Part shown: one piece after another, positions 12,601 to 27,600 of the stretch | Layout: every line of letters starts with the position of its first letter | Position numbering within the stretch: the stretch's first letter is position 1 | Origin: Eonycteris spelaea | Lineage: Eukaryota; Chordata; Mammalia; Chiroptera; Pteropodidae | NCBI GenBank assembly: GCA_003508835.1 | Contig: PUFA01000003.1 | Coordinates: forward strand, 9,835,501 to 9,899,500 | Length of the DNA stretch: 64,000 nucleotides | Direction: 5' to 3' | Notes under the pieces: generated by a model | What the model was told of the DNA's origin: nothing | Databases searched by the model: none | What the model saw: only the letters and a program-made list of their open reading frames with translations | Position numbers and translations under genes: made by a program

Positions 12601-15600
12601 ATTGCCTCCATCTTACAAGGCCTACTTAAAATCAAACACTGCCACAGAAACTTGTCCTACTCTAGCTTCACACTTAATTCCAATGATGTTACTATTCAAG
12701 TTATTTCTAAACTTAAATATTACTACACTGTTTCTAGTCTTCAAATCCATAATTAGGAAGAAACACACACTGTGTGTATTTATATTCCTCACAAAATAAC
12801 GGGTATGAATAGATCTCCAGTCAATACTTTGGGCATAAACTCATAAGATCTGCATACAAGTAATGCCTCCTCAATTTGCTATTTACATGATCTCAGGCAG
12901 GGACTAAGATTATCTAAGCCTCAGTTGCTTCCTTTACAAAACAGGGGCATCTTTTATAGGACTTTGAGTCTTAAGTTAATGTGGAAGTTTTCATATTATG
13001 AAGTGCTATATAATTATGGTTACCATTCTGGGATAGTATGAGAACCATTTTGCAGTTAGGAACAGCTAAGAGAATAAATTTCTTGAAATTTGGAGTTCTT
13101 ATTCATTTTAGGGCTGACTAAAAATTCCAGATTTTCTGAATTAATGCCTTAACTACTTCTTAATATTTATATGGCTACCTTTTTCTTGCAGATGTTAATA
13201 ATTCTGCTTTCTTCTTTCATACAATGACTTTGACTTTAAAAATAGTCATGACAGAAATTCAACTGCATTTACATGGGACCGTTAGTAGCTATCAAAGACT
13301 GTGGTCACAATTTGCAAGCATCATTCTCCATATTACAGCCACTTGCTTCCTACCCACTTCCTGAGAAACAGCTGCTGTAGCAGAAAGAGGAATGCATCAA
13401 GCCATGAAGCCCAATCATGTTCCCAGTGAGCAAGCAATGCATCCTTTGTAGGAGCAAGTTTGAACATAGTCATTTTCAAAATGCTCTAAAAACAAGGCTT
13501 AGATAAGTCATTCCCTCTTTGCATCCATAAAATAAATCTTTAGTCTTTTCAGGTATAACAATGATTGAGCTGGACAACACCCAGTTAAAAAAATATACAG
13601 CTGACCCATAAACAACAAAGGGGTTGGGGTGCTGGCCCTAATGCAGTAAATAATCCACGTATAACTTTTGATTTCCGAAAAACTTTTACAGTCGTCCCTC
13701 AGTACCCAGGGGATTGGTTCCAGGATACCCCGCCACCCATGAATACCAGAATCCAAGGATGCTCAAGTCCCTTATAGAAAAATGCATACAATCAGCCTTC
13801 CACATCTTCAGATTCCCAATCACGGACTGATAATACTTTTCAATCCATGGTTGGTTGAATTCAAGGATGCAAAACCTGGGGATACAGAGGGCCAACTGTA
13901 TCTTTATTGAAAAAAACTGTGTAAGTGGACCCACACAGTTCAAACCTGTTGTTCATGGTGGTTAAAGACTTCCCGCCCAAGAGTATTTCTTAAAGATGGA
14001 GATAGTGTAATATATCCATATGACATCTTATTTCCATAGTATTTCTACAGGTGAATCTGCGCAAGCATCTAAGCAATTTCTCTGTTGTCAATACATGTAT
14101 CCTTAGTCTGACATCTGATCGTTCTGCTACTTAAAATTTATTTTATCATTTTCATCAGTCTTCATTGTAACTAAATATTTGAGAATTAAGATTAAGTGGG
14201 TTCTTGGGTCATAAAAGAACAAATTAATGTTGAAGGTAAAACTCGTAATCTTCACTCAAAATACTATTTCAGAACACATTATAGAACCCCTTAGGTTGAC
14301 AGCAATCTTTACAATCCTGGTTCATTTGTTCTCCTGCAGACTCCTAAATGATTTTGTTCTTTGACGTATTTTATTATGTCCTTTGCCTCTCTCAAAGGTT
14401 AACATAAAACTCTTTCTTAAACAACTGTCTTCAATATAACTATTAAGAAGCTTTGATTCTCATTCTTCAGGATCTACCATAATTTACTTCCTTTTGCTTA
14501 CCCTGGGATGGGGCTCTTTGCTAGGTTAGATAGGAAAAGTTAATTGAAGTAGCCATCAAGTTTTTGTTGTTTTTTGTTTTTTAAAACAAGGCCAAGACTG
14601 GAAATCAGTCAAGTCTTCTGCCATCTCCAGTGGACTGAAAGCAAAGCAGGTAAAGATCTTGGTGGCTTGCCCTAATTTCTCTTCTAGAAAACAAATACCC
14701 AAACTTAACTTGGAATTTTATCCTGCAATTGATAATTTTTAAAAATGTAAAACCCACCTATCATATCCTTTTTTCCCTCTGATGGAGTCATATTTTCTTG
14801 ACTGTCTAGAGAAATTACCTTTTAGTGGACAATACTGTAGTGTAACTCAATGTCATCTAACATACCATCTTCCATCTTTTAGTTCTTTACTATCATTCTC
14901 TTAAATAAGTATTCTAAAAGCAGACTTTACTTTTAAAACATCACTGAAATAGATAATACCCATTTGTTAGTTACAATTCTACTGCAAAAAAATTCATTAG
15001 TCTTCTAGATTAACAAGTGGAAAAAAGACATTTTCTTAGGGACTAAGTTTTCTGCAAGGAATCCAGTGCCTATCTGGCTACTAACTGGGCTTAAAAATTA
15101 ACAATGTTAAATTGTAATGAGGGTAGATGCTGTTATAAATAAGCTTTATACATTTTTATATTTCATCTAGTGTATGTGACCCTGACCAAAATTTTGATGT
15201 GCTTACTATATGCTATTGTTCTAAGTGATGCATTTAATCTTAGTAGGTAGAAACTACTATTATCCATGGGTCACAGATAATGAAACTAAAACACAATTAA
15301 CCAAAAACCTTTCTCCAAAGTCAACAGGTAGGGGCCAAGAAGGTTCAAACTTATACAGTCTGGCTTCACAATCCCCTTGATGGTCATGCAATCCTGCCTT
15401 TTATATTTTAGTATTATTGGGAATAATAACTGGGGTGCAACTGAAAGCTATCTTGCAGCACATATAGGATTACCAGTGACAGGACTAGCAGTCATGGCCC
15501 TGAAGTTCATTCAACAAGTTAAAAACTGTGACTTGTATTAAGTAGTCTAATTCTGCCATTAAAATGTCTCTGGAATTACCAATAGTGGATAGTTCTTGTC

Positions 15601-18600
15601 GTTTTCTCATGAACAATAGAGTATGTGCTTAGAGACTATTAGATTTTTTTTTTTTTGAACAAAAGAGGGACCAACAATAGTAACAGCAACAACACTGAGA
15701 AAACACAAGGGGAAAGAAACAAGAAGAGGTAAGGGGCTAGTCCAGTTAGGAAATATAACAGGAAAGCCAAACCTACTGATATAATTATGGTTAGACTTTG
15801 GGGAAAGGGGGAAAGCCAGAATTTCGTAGGCACCATATAACTTAAGCTATTTCTATTTATTAAGCATCTTCAAAATCAAGAGGGGATAAGAAAATTAAGA
15901 AAACGAGCTATAACAAATTAGTTTTTATTTTACTGATACTTTAAAGAGAAAGTGGACTTAAAATCATGCTATCCTTGTTATTTTCATCATCTGTGTGACC
16001 TTTTAGCCTCACTCCCTTAGCATTCGCTATCCAGTTACCAAAGAATCACACTATCCAAGGTTCATAAAGGTCAACTAGTCTGGTGCTTCCCAAATGGTAT
16101 CCCATGGAATATATTCCATAAGGTTTTAACATCTGCCAGAGATTCTGGGCTGTTCAGAGTGAAAGTAAAGGTTTCTTTGCTACATCTCTGCTCCAATCCT
16201 CAATATGCTCGTGTCCAGAGGGAAGCTCCAAGAGTGGAATCTGGTTTAACATCTCTCAAAATCACTTAAATACATTTTTGCTGAATACATACTGCCACCT
16301 CCCAGAGCTAATAGTTTATATATAGAATAGTTAGGCAAACATTAGACCACTATTCTTGTCCTTGTCTTTCAACCTCTTATTGACCACCTCCAACAGCAAC
16401 AAACTCATTACTTCACTTTTGAAGAAGTTTCATTGGATACAGACTTCCTAGTTTAGTGGTTTTCTTTCAGTGCTTTATAGCTTAAACCCTTCTTGCTCAT
16501 GATTCTGCTTAGAAGTACACTGTAATTCTTATACGTAAGACTTCTTTCCGTCTTCTTATAAGGTTTTCTCTTTGCTTTTCTGCAGTTTGAATATGACATG
16601 CCTTAGACTGTAGATTTTCTAGTATCCTGCTTGGCATTTGTCTTCTGAGTTTCCTGATTGGTGGTTTGATGCCTGTCATTAATTTTGGAAATGTCTGGCT
16701 ATTATTCAAGTATTTCTTCTGCTTCACTCATTCTTCTTCTGGTACTTCAAGTACATGTGTACAACCCTTTCTACATTGTTCCACAGTTCTTGAATGTTCT
16801 GGGTTTTCTTTGTTCTTTTTGCATTTCAGTTTGGGAAGTTTCTATTGACCTTTCATCAAGCTCACTGACTTTCCTCAGCAGTGTCCAGTCTATTGAGGTG
16901 ACCATCAAAAGCACTCTTCATTTGCTAGGTGTTTTAGTTCTATCATTTGATGTTAATTATTTTTAACCATTTCCAACTCTCTACTTAAATGTTTTTGCAT
17001 GGTGTCTACTTTGCCATTAGCGTTGCAACATATTGATTAGATTCCTGGTCTAATTAATTTCAAAGTTTTATCATACAAGATTGTTTCTTGTCTTTTGGCA
17101 TGCCTTGTAATTTTTTGAAAAGCTGAAAACGATTACCAGGCAATAGCAGCAGAGGTAAATAGGTTTTGATTTTGAGGTTTTACATTAATCTAGCCAGGAG
17201 TTGGGCTGTGTTTAAGGTTTGCTGTAAATGGCAGAAGCTGAAATTCATTACTAAAAAAGTTTTTTCACATTCAGCAGTTCTAACTGGCAGAACATTCTTG
17301 TTTATCACACGTAATACATCCACTAGTTCTAGTTCTACCCTCATGTACATCTAACTCTTCTGATAGCTTTCAAAGCATCTGAAGACAGCATACATCTTAT
17401 GCCAAGTTTGGTCTCTGAGATCTCCATTTCCTTCAACTGTTCTCCAAAGTTTTTGTTTCCATTTCTTTGTCATTCTGGCCCCTGTGATACACTGTGCTAA
17501 GTTAATTCCTTTTACTAATGTGGAATCCAGAATTGAATACAGAAATCCAGCACCCAATGAAACAATTTACTATCCATATTCTGAACACTTACTGTAGTTT
17601 AACGCTGTTTATACTAGCTATGTCAACATGCTAATAGTCTCATGATCAGTGCTTTCGCCCATAAAGTGATGCCAAGCCAGGTCCTGATCACATTGATGCA
17701 GTTAGTTTAGGGGAATCAAAATAGGAATTGGCAGTGGACATTTTTAAGCAGCGAAAGGGGTATAATGAAAGAAAATGCAATTTTCACAATGATCCCATTC
17801 AATTTGTACTGGTTATGGACTAATGGTCATTAAACTGTGAGCCATGGGTATCAGAGGCAGCTCTAATTCAACTGAAGTTGTAAGAAAATTTCTGTGCATA
17901 TGTGCGTGTTTTTTTTTTTTTAAAAAAGATATCTGAAATACTTTATTCTGATTCTTAATGATGGGAATGACAGTAACAATTAAGGTTTCACCACTGAATA
18001 TTGTGATGTGACTGTAGCAGTCTTATATTCGAAATTCAATGAGGAAAGTGCGTTCCAAAACAGCTAAATATGTGGGTCCAAAAGATGAAGGTATGTATTA
18101 AACTGCCACAGTCACTCCGAAGCCCATTCATCTCCTTCAGCATCCCCAAAATTATATGTTCTGCTCAGCTATATAATAAAGTGGCAAACACGCTATACCA
18201 CTGGCATCACAGGACAGTTGCCAACAAAACTAGACTTCTGACACTGGGCTCCAGCTTCACTTTCTCACAGGTCATCATCCTTACCTGGCAAAGCAGTTGT
18301 CTGAGCAACCGCTAGATCTTGCTCATACTGTGCTGCCAAAGCTGAGTCCATGACAACCTCTGGTGGGACAAGGGCAGGCATGACAACAAACTCCATGTCA
18401 GGGTTTCTGATTAGTTTTTTAGCAAGCCAGAAGGGGTTTTCAAAGTTGTAGTTACTTTTAGCAGAAATGTCGTGTAGTGATGATTATTTTGGTGGAAAAC
18501 AACTGATTTGCCTTAACTTTCCTGTCCTTGATATCCACTTTGTTGCCACACAACACGATGGGAATGTTTTCACATACTAGTACCAGATTTCTATGCCTGT

Positions 18601-21600
18601 TAGGCAAATTCTTATAAATAACTCGAAGTTACATGAAACATTATAATGGCACACTGGGCTTGGATGTAATAGCCATCTCCCAGTCTACAAAATTTCTCCT
18701 CACCAGCTGTGTCCCATAAATCAAACTTGCTAGGTCCTCTGTTGGTGTGGCACACAAGGGGGTGGACCTCGACACCCAAGGCAGCTACATCTCAAATTCA
18801 CCAGTCAGATGACATTTCACAAATGTAGTTTTTCCAGGCCCATTGCCACCAACCAATATACGATTGAACTGAAGCTGGGGTTCTCCTTGGGCAGCCATCA
18901 TGATGTTACTTCCAGAAGCATCTCTGGGCCCGTCTGACTCTGCATGTGTGCATTTTTCAAAGCTATTGGCAACTCAAAGGTTAAGAATGCTCATGTTCTC
19001 ATATTCAATAATCTTTCTTTCTGATGCTTCATGAACACATTTACACTTCAAAAAATCATACTAACATTTAGCTAAACAGTCAAAAGATAATTAACATCTC
19101 ATTAGGAATTAAAATACAAAACATAGCTATCAAAATTTATCAAGTTTACTGATGAACTGCCTACTTATTTGTGCATTTTATGTAAATTATCTCAACTTTA
19201 AAATGTATTAACAATTTATTAATTCTAAAAACCTCCCAAGAATTTATATTGGAATAAGATGATTGGCTCTTAGGAATTTTCCAAGAATGGGCCAGGCTTT
19301 GCTCTGAAGCAGTGATTTTTCTCTATAACCTCATCTAAACATAACAAGGTTTGGGAGACGCTTTACACAGAATTCTATGAGATTATGTTAGTCTAAATGA
19401 TATAAAAAGCTCTTCTTAAAATTTTATTTAACTATATAAAAGGTTTACATTGTGCTTGAACAGAACTGATGTGTGTGAAGATATAAAAATGATCAAGACT
19501 TAATTTCTAGTTCTGACATGAATCTTACTTCAAAAGAATGGAGCAGATAAATGAATTAGATGGTATAGCTACCAATACCACGCCTCTGATTACAATGGCA
19601 TACTAAAAGACTGGCCTTACAGAGGTAATGAGTACTTTTATTAAATAAATTCCAATATTCTAATAGTAAATATCCACCCATAAATGTGTCAAATAGACTT
19701 AGTTCCTTCAGTAGATCCAAGAAGTATAACTTATTTATCCTGATGTAGACAAATGGACCTCATTTTTTAAAAAAGTTCCACTCCTGTTTAAAATGAAAAT
19801 GAAGATACAATATATGCTGACCAACTATGTTAAAAAATTCCTTTCACAAACATTTTTTAAAAGATGAAACAGAACTATTTAAACCAAAAAGTGTGACAAA
19901 ATACATCAAAATATTAATAGTTTTCAGTGGTTAAACTTGTAATTTTCATTACTTTACACATTTTCTACAACAAATGTGTATTGTTTTTATGATGGTAAAG
20001 TTCATGGAAAAAAGTAATAAAAAGAAAATTTTAAACTCTGCATGTTGATTTTATAAGTTGAATTAAACAAAAGTACTCAGAAGTTCCAAACTAAGAAATA
20101 ATGAAAAAGTCAAAAGCACCTAATTTTGGAGCTTGAATAGGTCTTATAATTAGGTTTGATTTTGAAAATGAAAAAATGGACAAGATACTAAACAATTTCT
20201 TCAAGTTCATACAGTACGTTCTAGAACCCAGAACTCCAACTTCTCTGCTCATTACTCTAATTCATACCTCATACCTCATATTCACTGAACACTAAGACAG
20301 AGGTCCAAGTAAGAGGCAAATCTGTACAGAGTATGGCTATACCCGTTTTTTTAAAAAAATTAACTATTTTTATATTTTGAATCTACTTTATAAAACTAAG
20401 GGAAATATCAAAATGTTATCAAGAGTAAAGTGATTTTAATGTATTAATTTTAATGTATTTTTCCAATTTTTTCATGTATTAATATTTGTGCCTCAGTGTT
20501 CTCATTCATAAAACAGATATAATAGTATCCACCTTACATAGTGGCAAAAAAACAAGATTACTACTTAGTACCTTGGCAGAGAATAAATGCTATTAGTTGT
20601 TCCTTAATTAAAAAAAATTTAAATTATTATCTCCCCTGCAATGGCATTCAAGTGCAACAGCAGGGTTTCAGGTTAGGTATAAAGACACTGGTAAATTTTC
20701 ACACACATAATGTATGAAAACGTTCCTACATGTAGCATTGGGAGGTTTCATTCAAGAGACTGAAGAATGGAGAATCTAAAACCTAATAAGCTATTAGAGG
20801 CTTCAAGAGCAGAGTTTTTTGATTAACTTTTTTTTTTCATTACAAGTGTAGAAGCTCAAATGGAGGGATACAGTGCTCTCTGATTAGTCAGAAAGGGGCA
20901 ATATGGGATAGCAGGTAGAAAGAAATCTAGCAGGAGAGCTCAAGTTCACATCTAGAACTCAATCTACCTCACTTAGCTCTAGTAATCCAGATGCTCTACT
21001 TCTCCCTGAAGACAATACTCAAGACTAGTCTAGGTAATTAGTTAAGGAAAAAGCTGCTGGAAGGGGGACACAACCACTAAATCTGGTAGGCGTGAAGAAA
21101 GCTGTACTGTTTGTTCCTATCTTTTTTGCTTTCCCCAGTTTTCCTTCTGTCCTTTATCTTTTTTCTTCTTTTTGTTCCCTGGTTTCATGCCGTGTTCTAC
21201 TGTCAAAGGAAACTCTTAATGACACCACCATTTACAACCATACTGTGAAATTTTGTTCTGCCTTATCCACAGGAGTCTGCAACTTTCACACAAAGTTCAT
21301 TGTGTGAAATGTACACACACTGCATGTCAATACACCTAATATGCACTATGTATATACATAATATATTGATAATCCTAAATAGCTTTTTGGACATCAAATC
21401 CAGGCTTTCACACATTAGTTAGCAAACAGGTTAAAGCTACCCCATAATGATGCTACAGTGAGTGTTTCAATTTTGTACAGCTGTCTGGAGCTATATGGGT
21501 GCTGATACTTGTGATAATAGAAATCAGATATACAAAAAATGGCAAATATTTAGGTCCACTGAGATACTCCCTAGACTTCAGCTGGCTGACTGTATGTCCC

Positions 21601-24600
21601 ATACTAAGAAAAATAAGAACAGAATATTATGATTCTAAATTGGGAATTTAGTATAAAAAAAAATTCCAGTGATCCAAATGCAAAGAATATTTCACAGGTC
21701 AAAAGATTAGGATATTACTTCTGTACATTTCATGAAATGGCAACAGAACATGGAAAATTGTTACACATCTTTTGCTTAGAAGATCAAAAGAAAAATTATT
21801 GGAATGCCATCAGAATCAGCATCACAATCTCCAGTTCAATCCACTAAAAACTAAATCATTCTCACCTTGAAGAATTTGACTGTTATTCCTATTTAGCCAA
21901 GAAAATATTCTGAAATTGCATTTATATTTAATAATTAGTCTGTGTCCTTGCTATTTTCACATCTCGAATAATACAATGGGGCTTAAAAACTATCAAAAAC
22001 TATAGTAAGGAGTTTGGATTTAAAAAAAATCTGAGCTAAATCGTCCCATACATGACTTCACTGCTAAAATTTAGTAGTTTTATTCATTTTTAGAAATAAA
22101 TTATGTGCAAAGATGGAGCACTGACTTACAACATTAAGTTTAAACTTCTTCAGCACCTTCGGTTTTCCAAAACCTCAGTCTCTCTCACTTGTTCCACTCT
22201 CATCTGCTCTTACTTCATAGCCATTATGGCTTTGATGCCATTGCTTCTGTTTCCTTGCTTACTTGCCTAGAATTCCCACACATACCTTTGTCAATTGGAA
22301 TTAAAAAGTAGAGAGCTTTTCAAAATGTGGCTGTAAGGACACTGTTTTCTGATGGATACTCATTAGGGCTGGGACAGGATCTCCAGGTGTTAAGGCATTT
22401 TCAGTAGTTTATATTACTGTGTTGGTTTTCTATTAACTATTTCCTAGGGAAAAGGTCTTCCCTCTGAGTCTGCTGTATTATCTTTTCAAAATGCTTTGTG
22501 GCTCCAGTGATGTCATCTTTATATAACTTCAGACTATATGTACTATCTCATTGGGTTAGCAGTAAAATGGACAAGATCCAACATGTATTAAACCAGCACT
22601 TAGTTTTCCAGATAAGATGATCCTCTACTTCTGGGCCTGGAGGGGACACTGCCTGTTCCCTCTGCTCCAAGATTCCATACACTCACAGACTCCTCACCAC
22701 TGCTACCTGGCCCAACAGGGAGGGATGCACAGGAGTTGACCCTCCTGTTTTCTGTAGCACCCTTAGTCAGTACGTGTTGTTCCAGCCTCCTGGTTCCAGG
22801 TGTTCCACTTCTGGGCATAGAGCATTTCTGTGAACGCTCCCACCTTTAGGAGGGCACATGCAGATTTGTCAGTAATCCACCTTCTAAGAATACAGTCATT
22901 TAGGGGGCACTCATAGCGTTCTTTCCCTTATTAGGCAGAGATATTACATATACCAATTATAGTAAATATAATTTCCTCATTTTCTATATCTTTACTTTTC
23001 CATTTTTCTATACCTATCTTTTAAACAATCTTTATCAATCATTATGAAAAGAACTTTCTGCGACAATGGTAATGTTCTCTACCTGTAGCCAAGACATGTG
23101 GCTATTAAACATTTGAAAGATGGCTTCTGCTGAAAATTTAAATTATAAATTGTATTAATTCAATAGCACACATGGCTAGTCACCTATTTAACAGTGCAGC
23201 TGTTCTCTCTCTACATTTCACCTCAACCACTCCATTTCATCTATCCTTTTATTTCATTTCTCTTCCCATTTCATCTCACTTTCTATTTATACCCTTATCT
23301 CCATCTACTTTTATATATTGAATTTGTATAATACGTACATTTATATATATTTTTATTACAGCAATATAAGATATAGACTAAACTAGGTTTTATATATTTA
23401 TTATATCTTAATATATATTATATTTTCTATAAGTTCTAAAAGGAGAGAAAAGTGGCCAGTCTAATATCTTAAAACAGAAGTCAAGAGCAGAATGTTTAAG
23501 ACTGAGAAAGTACCTAAGGTCAGGACCTACTCTGCTTTTGTTCTTTTTCTACAGAATAGTGAAAATCTAAGTCAGGCAAAAAAATAGTGTGAACACCACA
23601 CTTTAATAGAATCTGTCTCTTAACATAATCAATTACATTCCAGAACACTGGAGTAAATAAAAGGTAGGAAACACCTAGACCAACTTGATTTCTGAGATAA
23701 TTACTTCCAAGAAATCATGATGAACTACCAAAAAGGATGAATACCAAAGAATATTGCACCTAATTTTGAGGAAGCAGACTGTATAAACAGTAGACAAGTA
23801 TGCCTGATGCAGGTAAGTCAGAATCTCAAAAAGTGATTAACATATTGTTTAAAGAAGTTAGGAATCCAGGTACAAATTACTGAGATGCTAACAATATAAA
23901 CACTTTCTTGTTGAGAAAACTATAGATATTAAAATATTGCAGGTATGTTACATTCTTTTAGAGTATCCCTATATATGACATAAATTCACTGGTTAAATGG
24001 TAAGACAGATGAAAGCAAGCTAGAAAACCCCCAAGTTTTTTTTTGTTTGGGGCTGGAACTTCTGAAGTGCTTACTTGCTGGGCAGTTTTAAGCACTAATT
24101 TATTTGAATTTTATAATAACCATATAAAGCAGGTGTAATTATCATCCCTATTTCGCAAACGAGGAAACTGAGGTACAGAGAGGTAAAATACTCTGCCTAA
24201 TGTCACTGAATAAGTGGCGAGGCCAAATTTCAATTCAGGCAATCTAGTTTCAGAGTCCTACTCTACCACAAAGCTAAATTGCCTCTCAAAGTGTTCACTG
24301 ATCTAAGACCAAAGTCAGCCAACGAAAATTTCTAAAACACAGGTAGTGTTTTGGGCCTTCTATTTTCAAAACCCATAAAAATATTTTCATTTATAACTTG
24401 GAATATATCTTTAAAAATTTTGCAGAAGAAACAAAGCCAAGAGAGCCAAAACAAGAAATGACAAGTCTGTAAAAAACACTACAGGCTGAAACACTAAGAT
24501 AATAAAAACACATATGTAACATTATTAATTACATGAGAATATGATGAACAAATCCAAGATTAAGTATGGCTGATGTTAAAAAAAAAAAAAAAAAGGTCTG

Positions 24601-27600
24601 TAGTCCCAAAATTAGCAAAAGCAAAAAAAAAAAAAAGCCAGTACAACACTGTCAAAAAGATGCACTCTGTAGTATGTATTAAAGAATAAAAAAATATAGA
24701 CTCATTATATATTTTACTTTTCTTACTGAATTAATCCTTAGCTTCTCGGAGCCCATACTTTTATCAAACATATACTTTCAAATATTTACTTGCACAATTT
24801 CTAAACACACTGATTAGAAAGAGTAAAAGGGAGCAAAAAATGCCTTAAGCAGTCATTGCCAGCAATAGAAAAAATATAAGTAGCTTTTCAACAAAGAAAT
24901 ACATAAAAAGTAGACAGTAGCTAATTAAACAGTATTTTATATTTGCATTAAACAGGCCCAAATACCCCTGTAGACTTCACCAAGCTTCAGAGGCATGATT
25001 ACTTTACAGTTGTAATGGACATTTATACTGCTGATTATCCTATAATAAGTCACTTTAACAAGGCAAACTGTGCCTGCTGGACCCTCAGCAGCACAAAAGA
25101 TCCAGGGACCACGATACCTGAAGGGGTACTAGATGGTGGTGCTGGTATGTTGGCAAAGCACAGGCAAGTTTCAATCAGGTCTGGGCTGACTTGGCAAACT
25201 TACAAAACTCTAGCACTAATAAATCCTCTGATTCTGATTCTCTTCTGACTTATGCCAGAGCTGTAGAGTTTGTGAACTAGCCAAGTAAAAGCTGTTAAGT
25301 CCCTTTTTCAATAGAGATCCATAAAAATTCTGACAAAACAATTCCCACTCCAAGCATTAGACAAATAGGTTGTAAGCACAACAGAAAACAACAGCAACAA
25401 CAAAAACCCATGGGAAATTCTAAAGGAAAATGATAGAAATGAGAAAAAAATGATGGGAAAAGATGAGCAATATGGAGTAGATTCAGCAGAGTCAATATAC
25501 ATGTAATAGAAATTTAAGGAGAAACTATAAAAAATTGAGAAACAAAAATAAAAGGCAATTTAGGTCTTCCCAAAAGGGTATATTAAATATCAAGCAAAAT
25601 TAATGAAAGACCAATATCCTAGATATATGCCAAAGTGTTAAATATGTAGGAAAGGGGGAAAAATACAGTAACTACACCAAGAGAAAAAAGTGACCCAAGA
25701 ATTCATTATTTAGCCAAGCTATTATTCATGAGTGAGCAGAAATGAAAGCTACTCTCAGACATGGGCCTTTTACTACTTTTGTGACCTGTATACACCTTTG
25801 TCCTTTATTTCGATATAGTTGACTGGAATAACTTTTCAAATAAAATTTTTAATGATAAATGCATGAATAATGATAATCATTAAGAAAATAAATAAGAGGG
25901 CTATTATTCTAAATTATACATATTCAATATCAATAGTAAGCTGTGATTTTATTTTTATTCTGGATTTCTGATATCTTCCACATATTCCCCAATGCCTGAA
26001 AGTGTATACATGTGTCTCTGTATGTGTACAAACACATACACATATATATTGTATATACTTGAATACTTGTGCAAAATTTCTTAAAAAGGTATAAAAAATA
26101 AATTTCTAGCAATTGTCCAGAAAATGAAAAAGACTACTCTAAAGCAGTGTTCTCCCTTCACATCAGAAACATCAAGCAGAAGCTAGTTAACCTAACATCT
26201 TTTGGTAATGTTCTAGAATAATTTCCAGAACTAAGTAGATTACATGATCTCCAAACTTTTTTTTTAAGGTGAGGCAAACCTTGGTTAACCTCACAAATTG
26301 CAAAGACCTTGTCAACTTACAATCCCTATTCTTTTTTTTTTTTTTTATCCCTATAGCACCTGGTCTTCCTAGGTGGTCTCCCATCCAAGTACTAACCAGG
26401 CCCGACCCTGCTTAGCTTCAGAGATCAGATGGGATGAAGCTTGTTCAGGGTGGCATGGCCACAGACCAAACTCTTTCTAGTAATAAATATCATCAACCTA
26501 AAACTGTACCATCATTTTACAACACCAAAAAACCCCCAATTTGATTAAAAAATTGACAAAGGACCTGAAAAGACACTTCTTCAAAAGAGATAAAAATGGC
26601 CAACAAGCATGTGAAAAGATGTTCAGTGTTACTAATTATTAGGGAAATCAAAACCACAATGAGATACTGCCTGAACAACCATCAGGATGGCTACTATCAA
26701 CACAGAGAAAAACAACTAGTGTTGGCAAGAATGTGGAGAAAATGGAACCCTGTCCTGTGCACTGTTGAGAATGTAAAATAGATGATATGCTGGTTTCTTA
26801 AAAAGTTGAAAATAGAATTACCATACAATCCAACACATGAAAAACAAAGTTCTTCCTCTCATAGACCTCACACTCTCGTGGTTGGTAGAAGTGACAAATA
26901 AGTACCCAACCTTAAAAATTTTCAAATAGTGATAAGTACAATGAAGGAAAAATAAAAAACAAAAAAATAATAATGTAATACATTGGGAGAAAAAAGGGCA
27001 AAGAAAGAGTAGGGGGAACCAAATGAAAGGGGCAAAGGACTCTGAAGAGGTGACACATGAACAAAAACCTGAATGATAAAAGGAACTCAGAAAAGTAAAG
27101 ATCAGGAACAGAGCACTCCAGCCACTCTGTTAGCCTTTAGCAAAGCAAAAACCCTGTTATGAGAACAGGCTTCACCTGCTTGAAGAGTAAAATGCATGTC
27201 TGTGAGATGGTACAAGTAGAGATTAAATGGAGACTCATGACTAATGATCTTGGGTTACATATAGAGTTTAAAATAAGATCCCAAAGTGTAATGGGAAAAA
27301 ATGAAAAGTTTTTATCATGAGACCTGAGTTCTTCTTACCCGTGTTGTTCAAGACTAAACTGCAGTTTTATTTAATAAAACACTAAAGGTCTTCCATTTAT
27401 ATAACAAGCTGAACTCATGTTTATCTCCACTCCCTCCAAAAAAGCCACTAAATTAATAATTTATAAAGGCAGAAACCCACAAAGATGGAGAAGAAGGAGC
27501 CACAGTACATATGTCAAGAAACTTCTGAAAGATGGGAAGAACTGAAACAAGGTATAATAACCCAAAGTAATGCAATTCGTCCTGAGAAACTTTGGATAAA

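Noticed and set aside
18265..18898. An expressed RAN-family gene on the minus strand
   Set aside because: It has a changed P-loop, an early in-frame stop, net loss of 17 bases, no introns and a poly-A tail, so it is a processed pseudogene.
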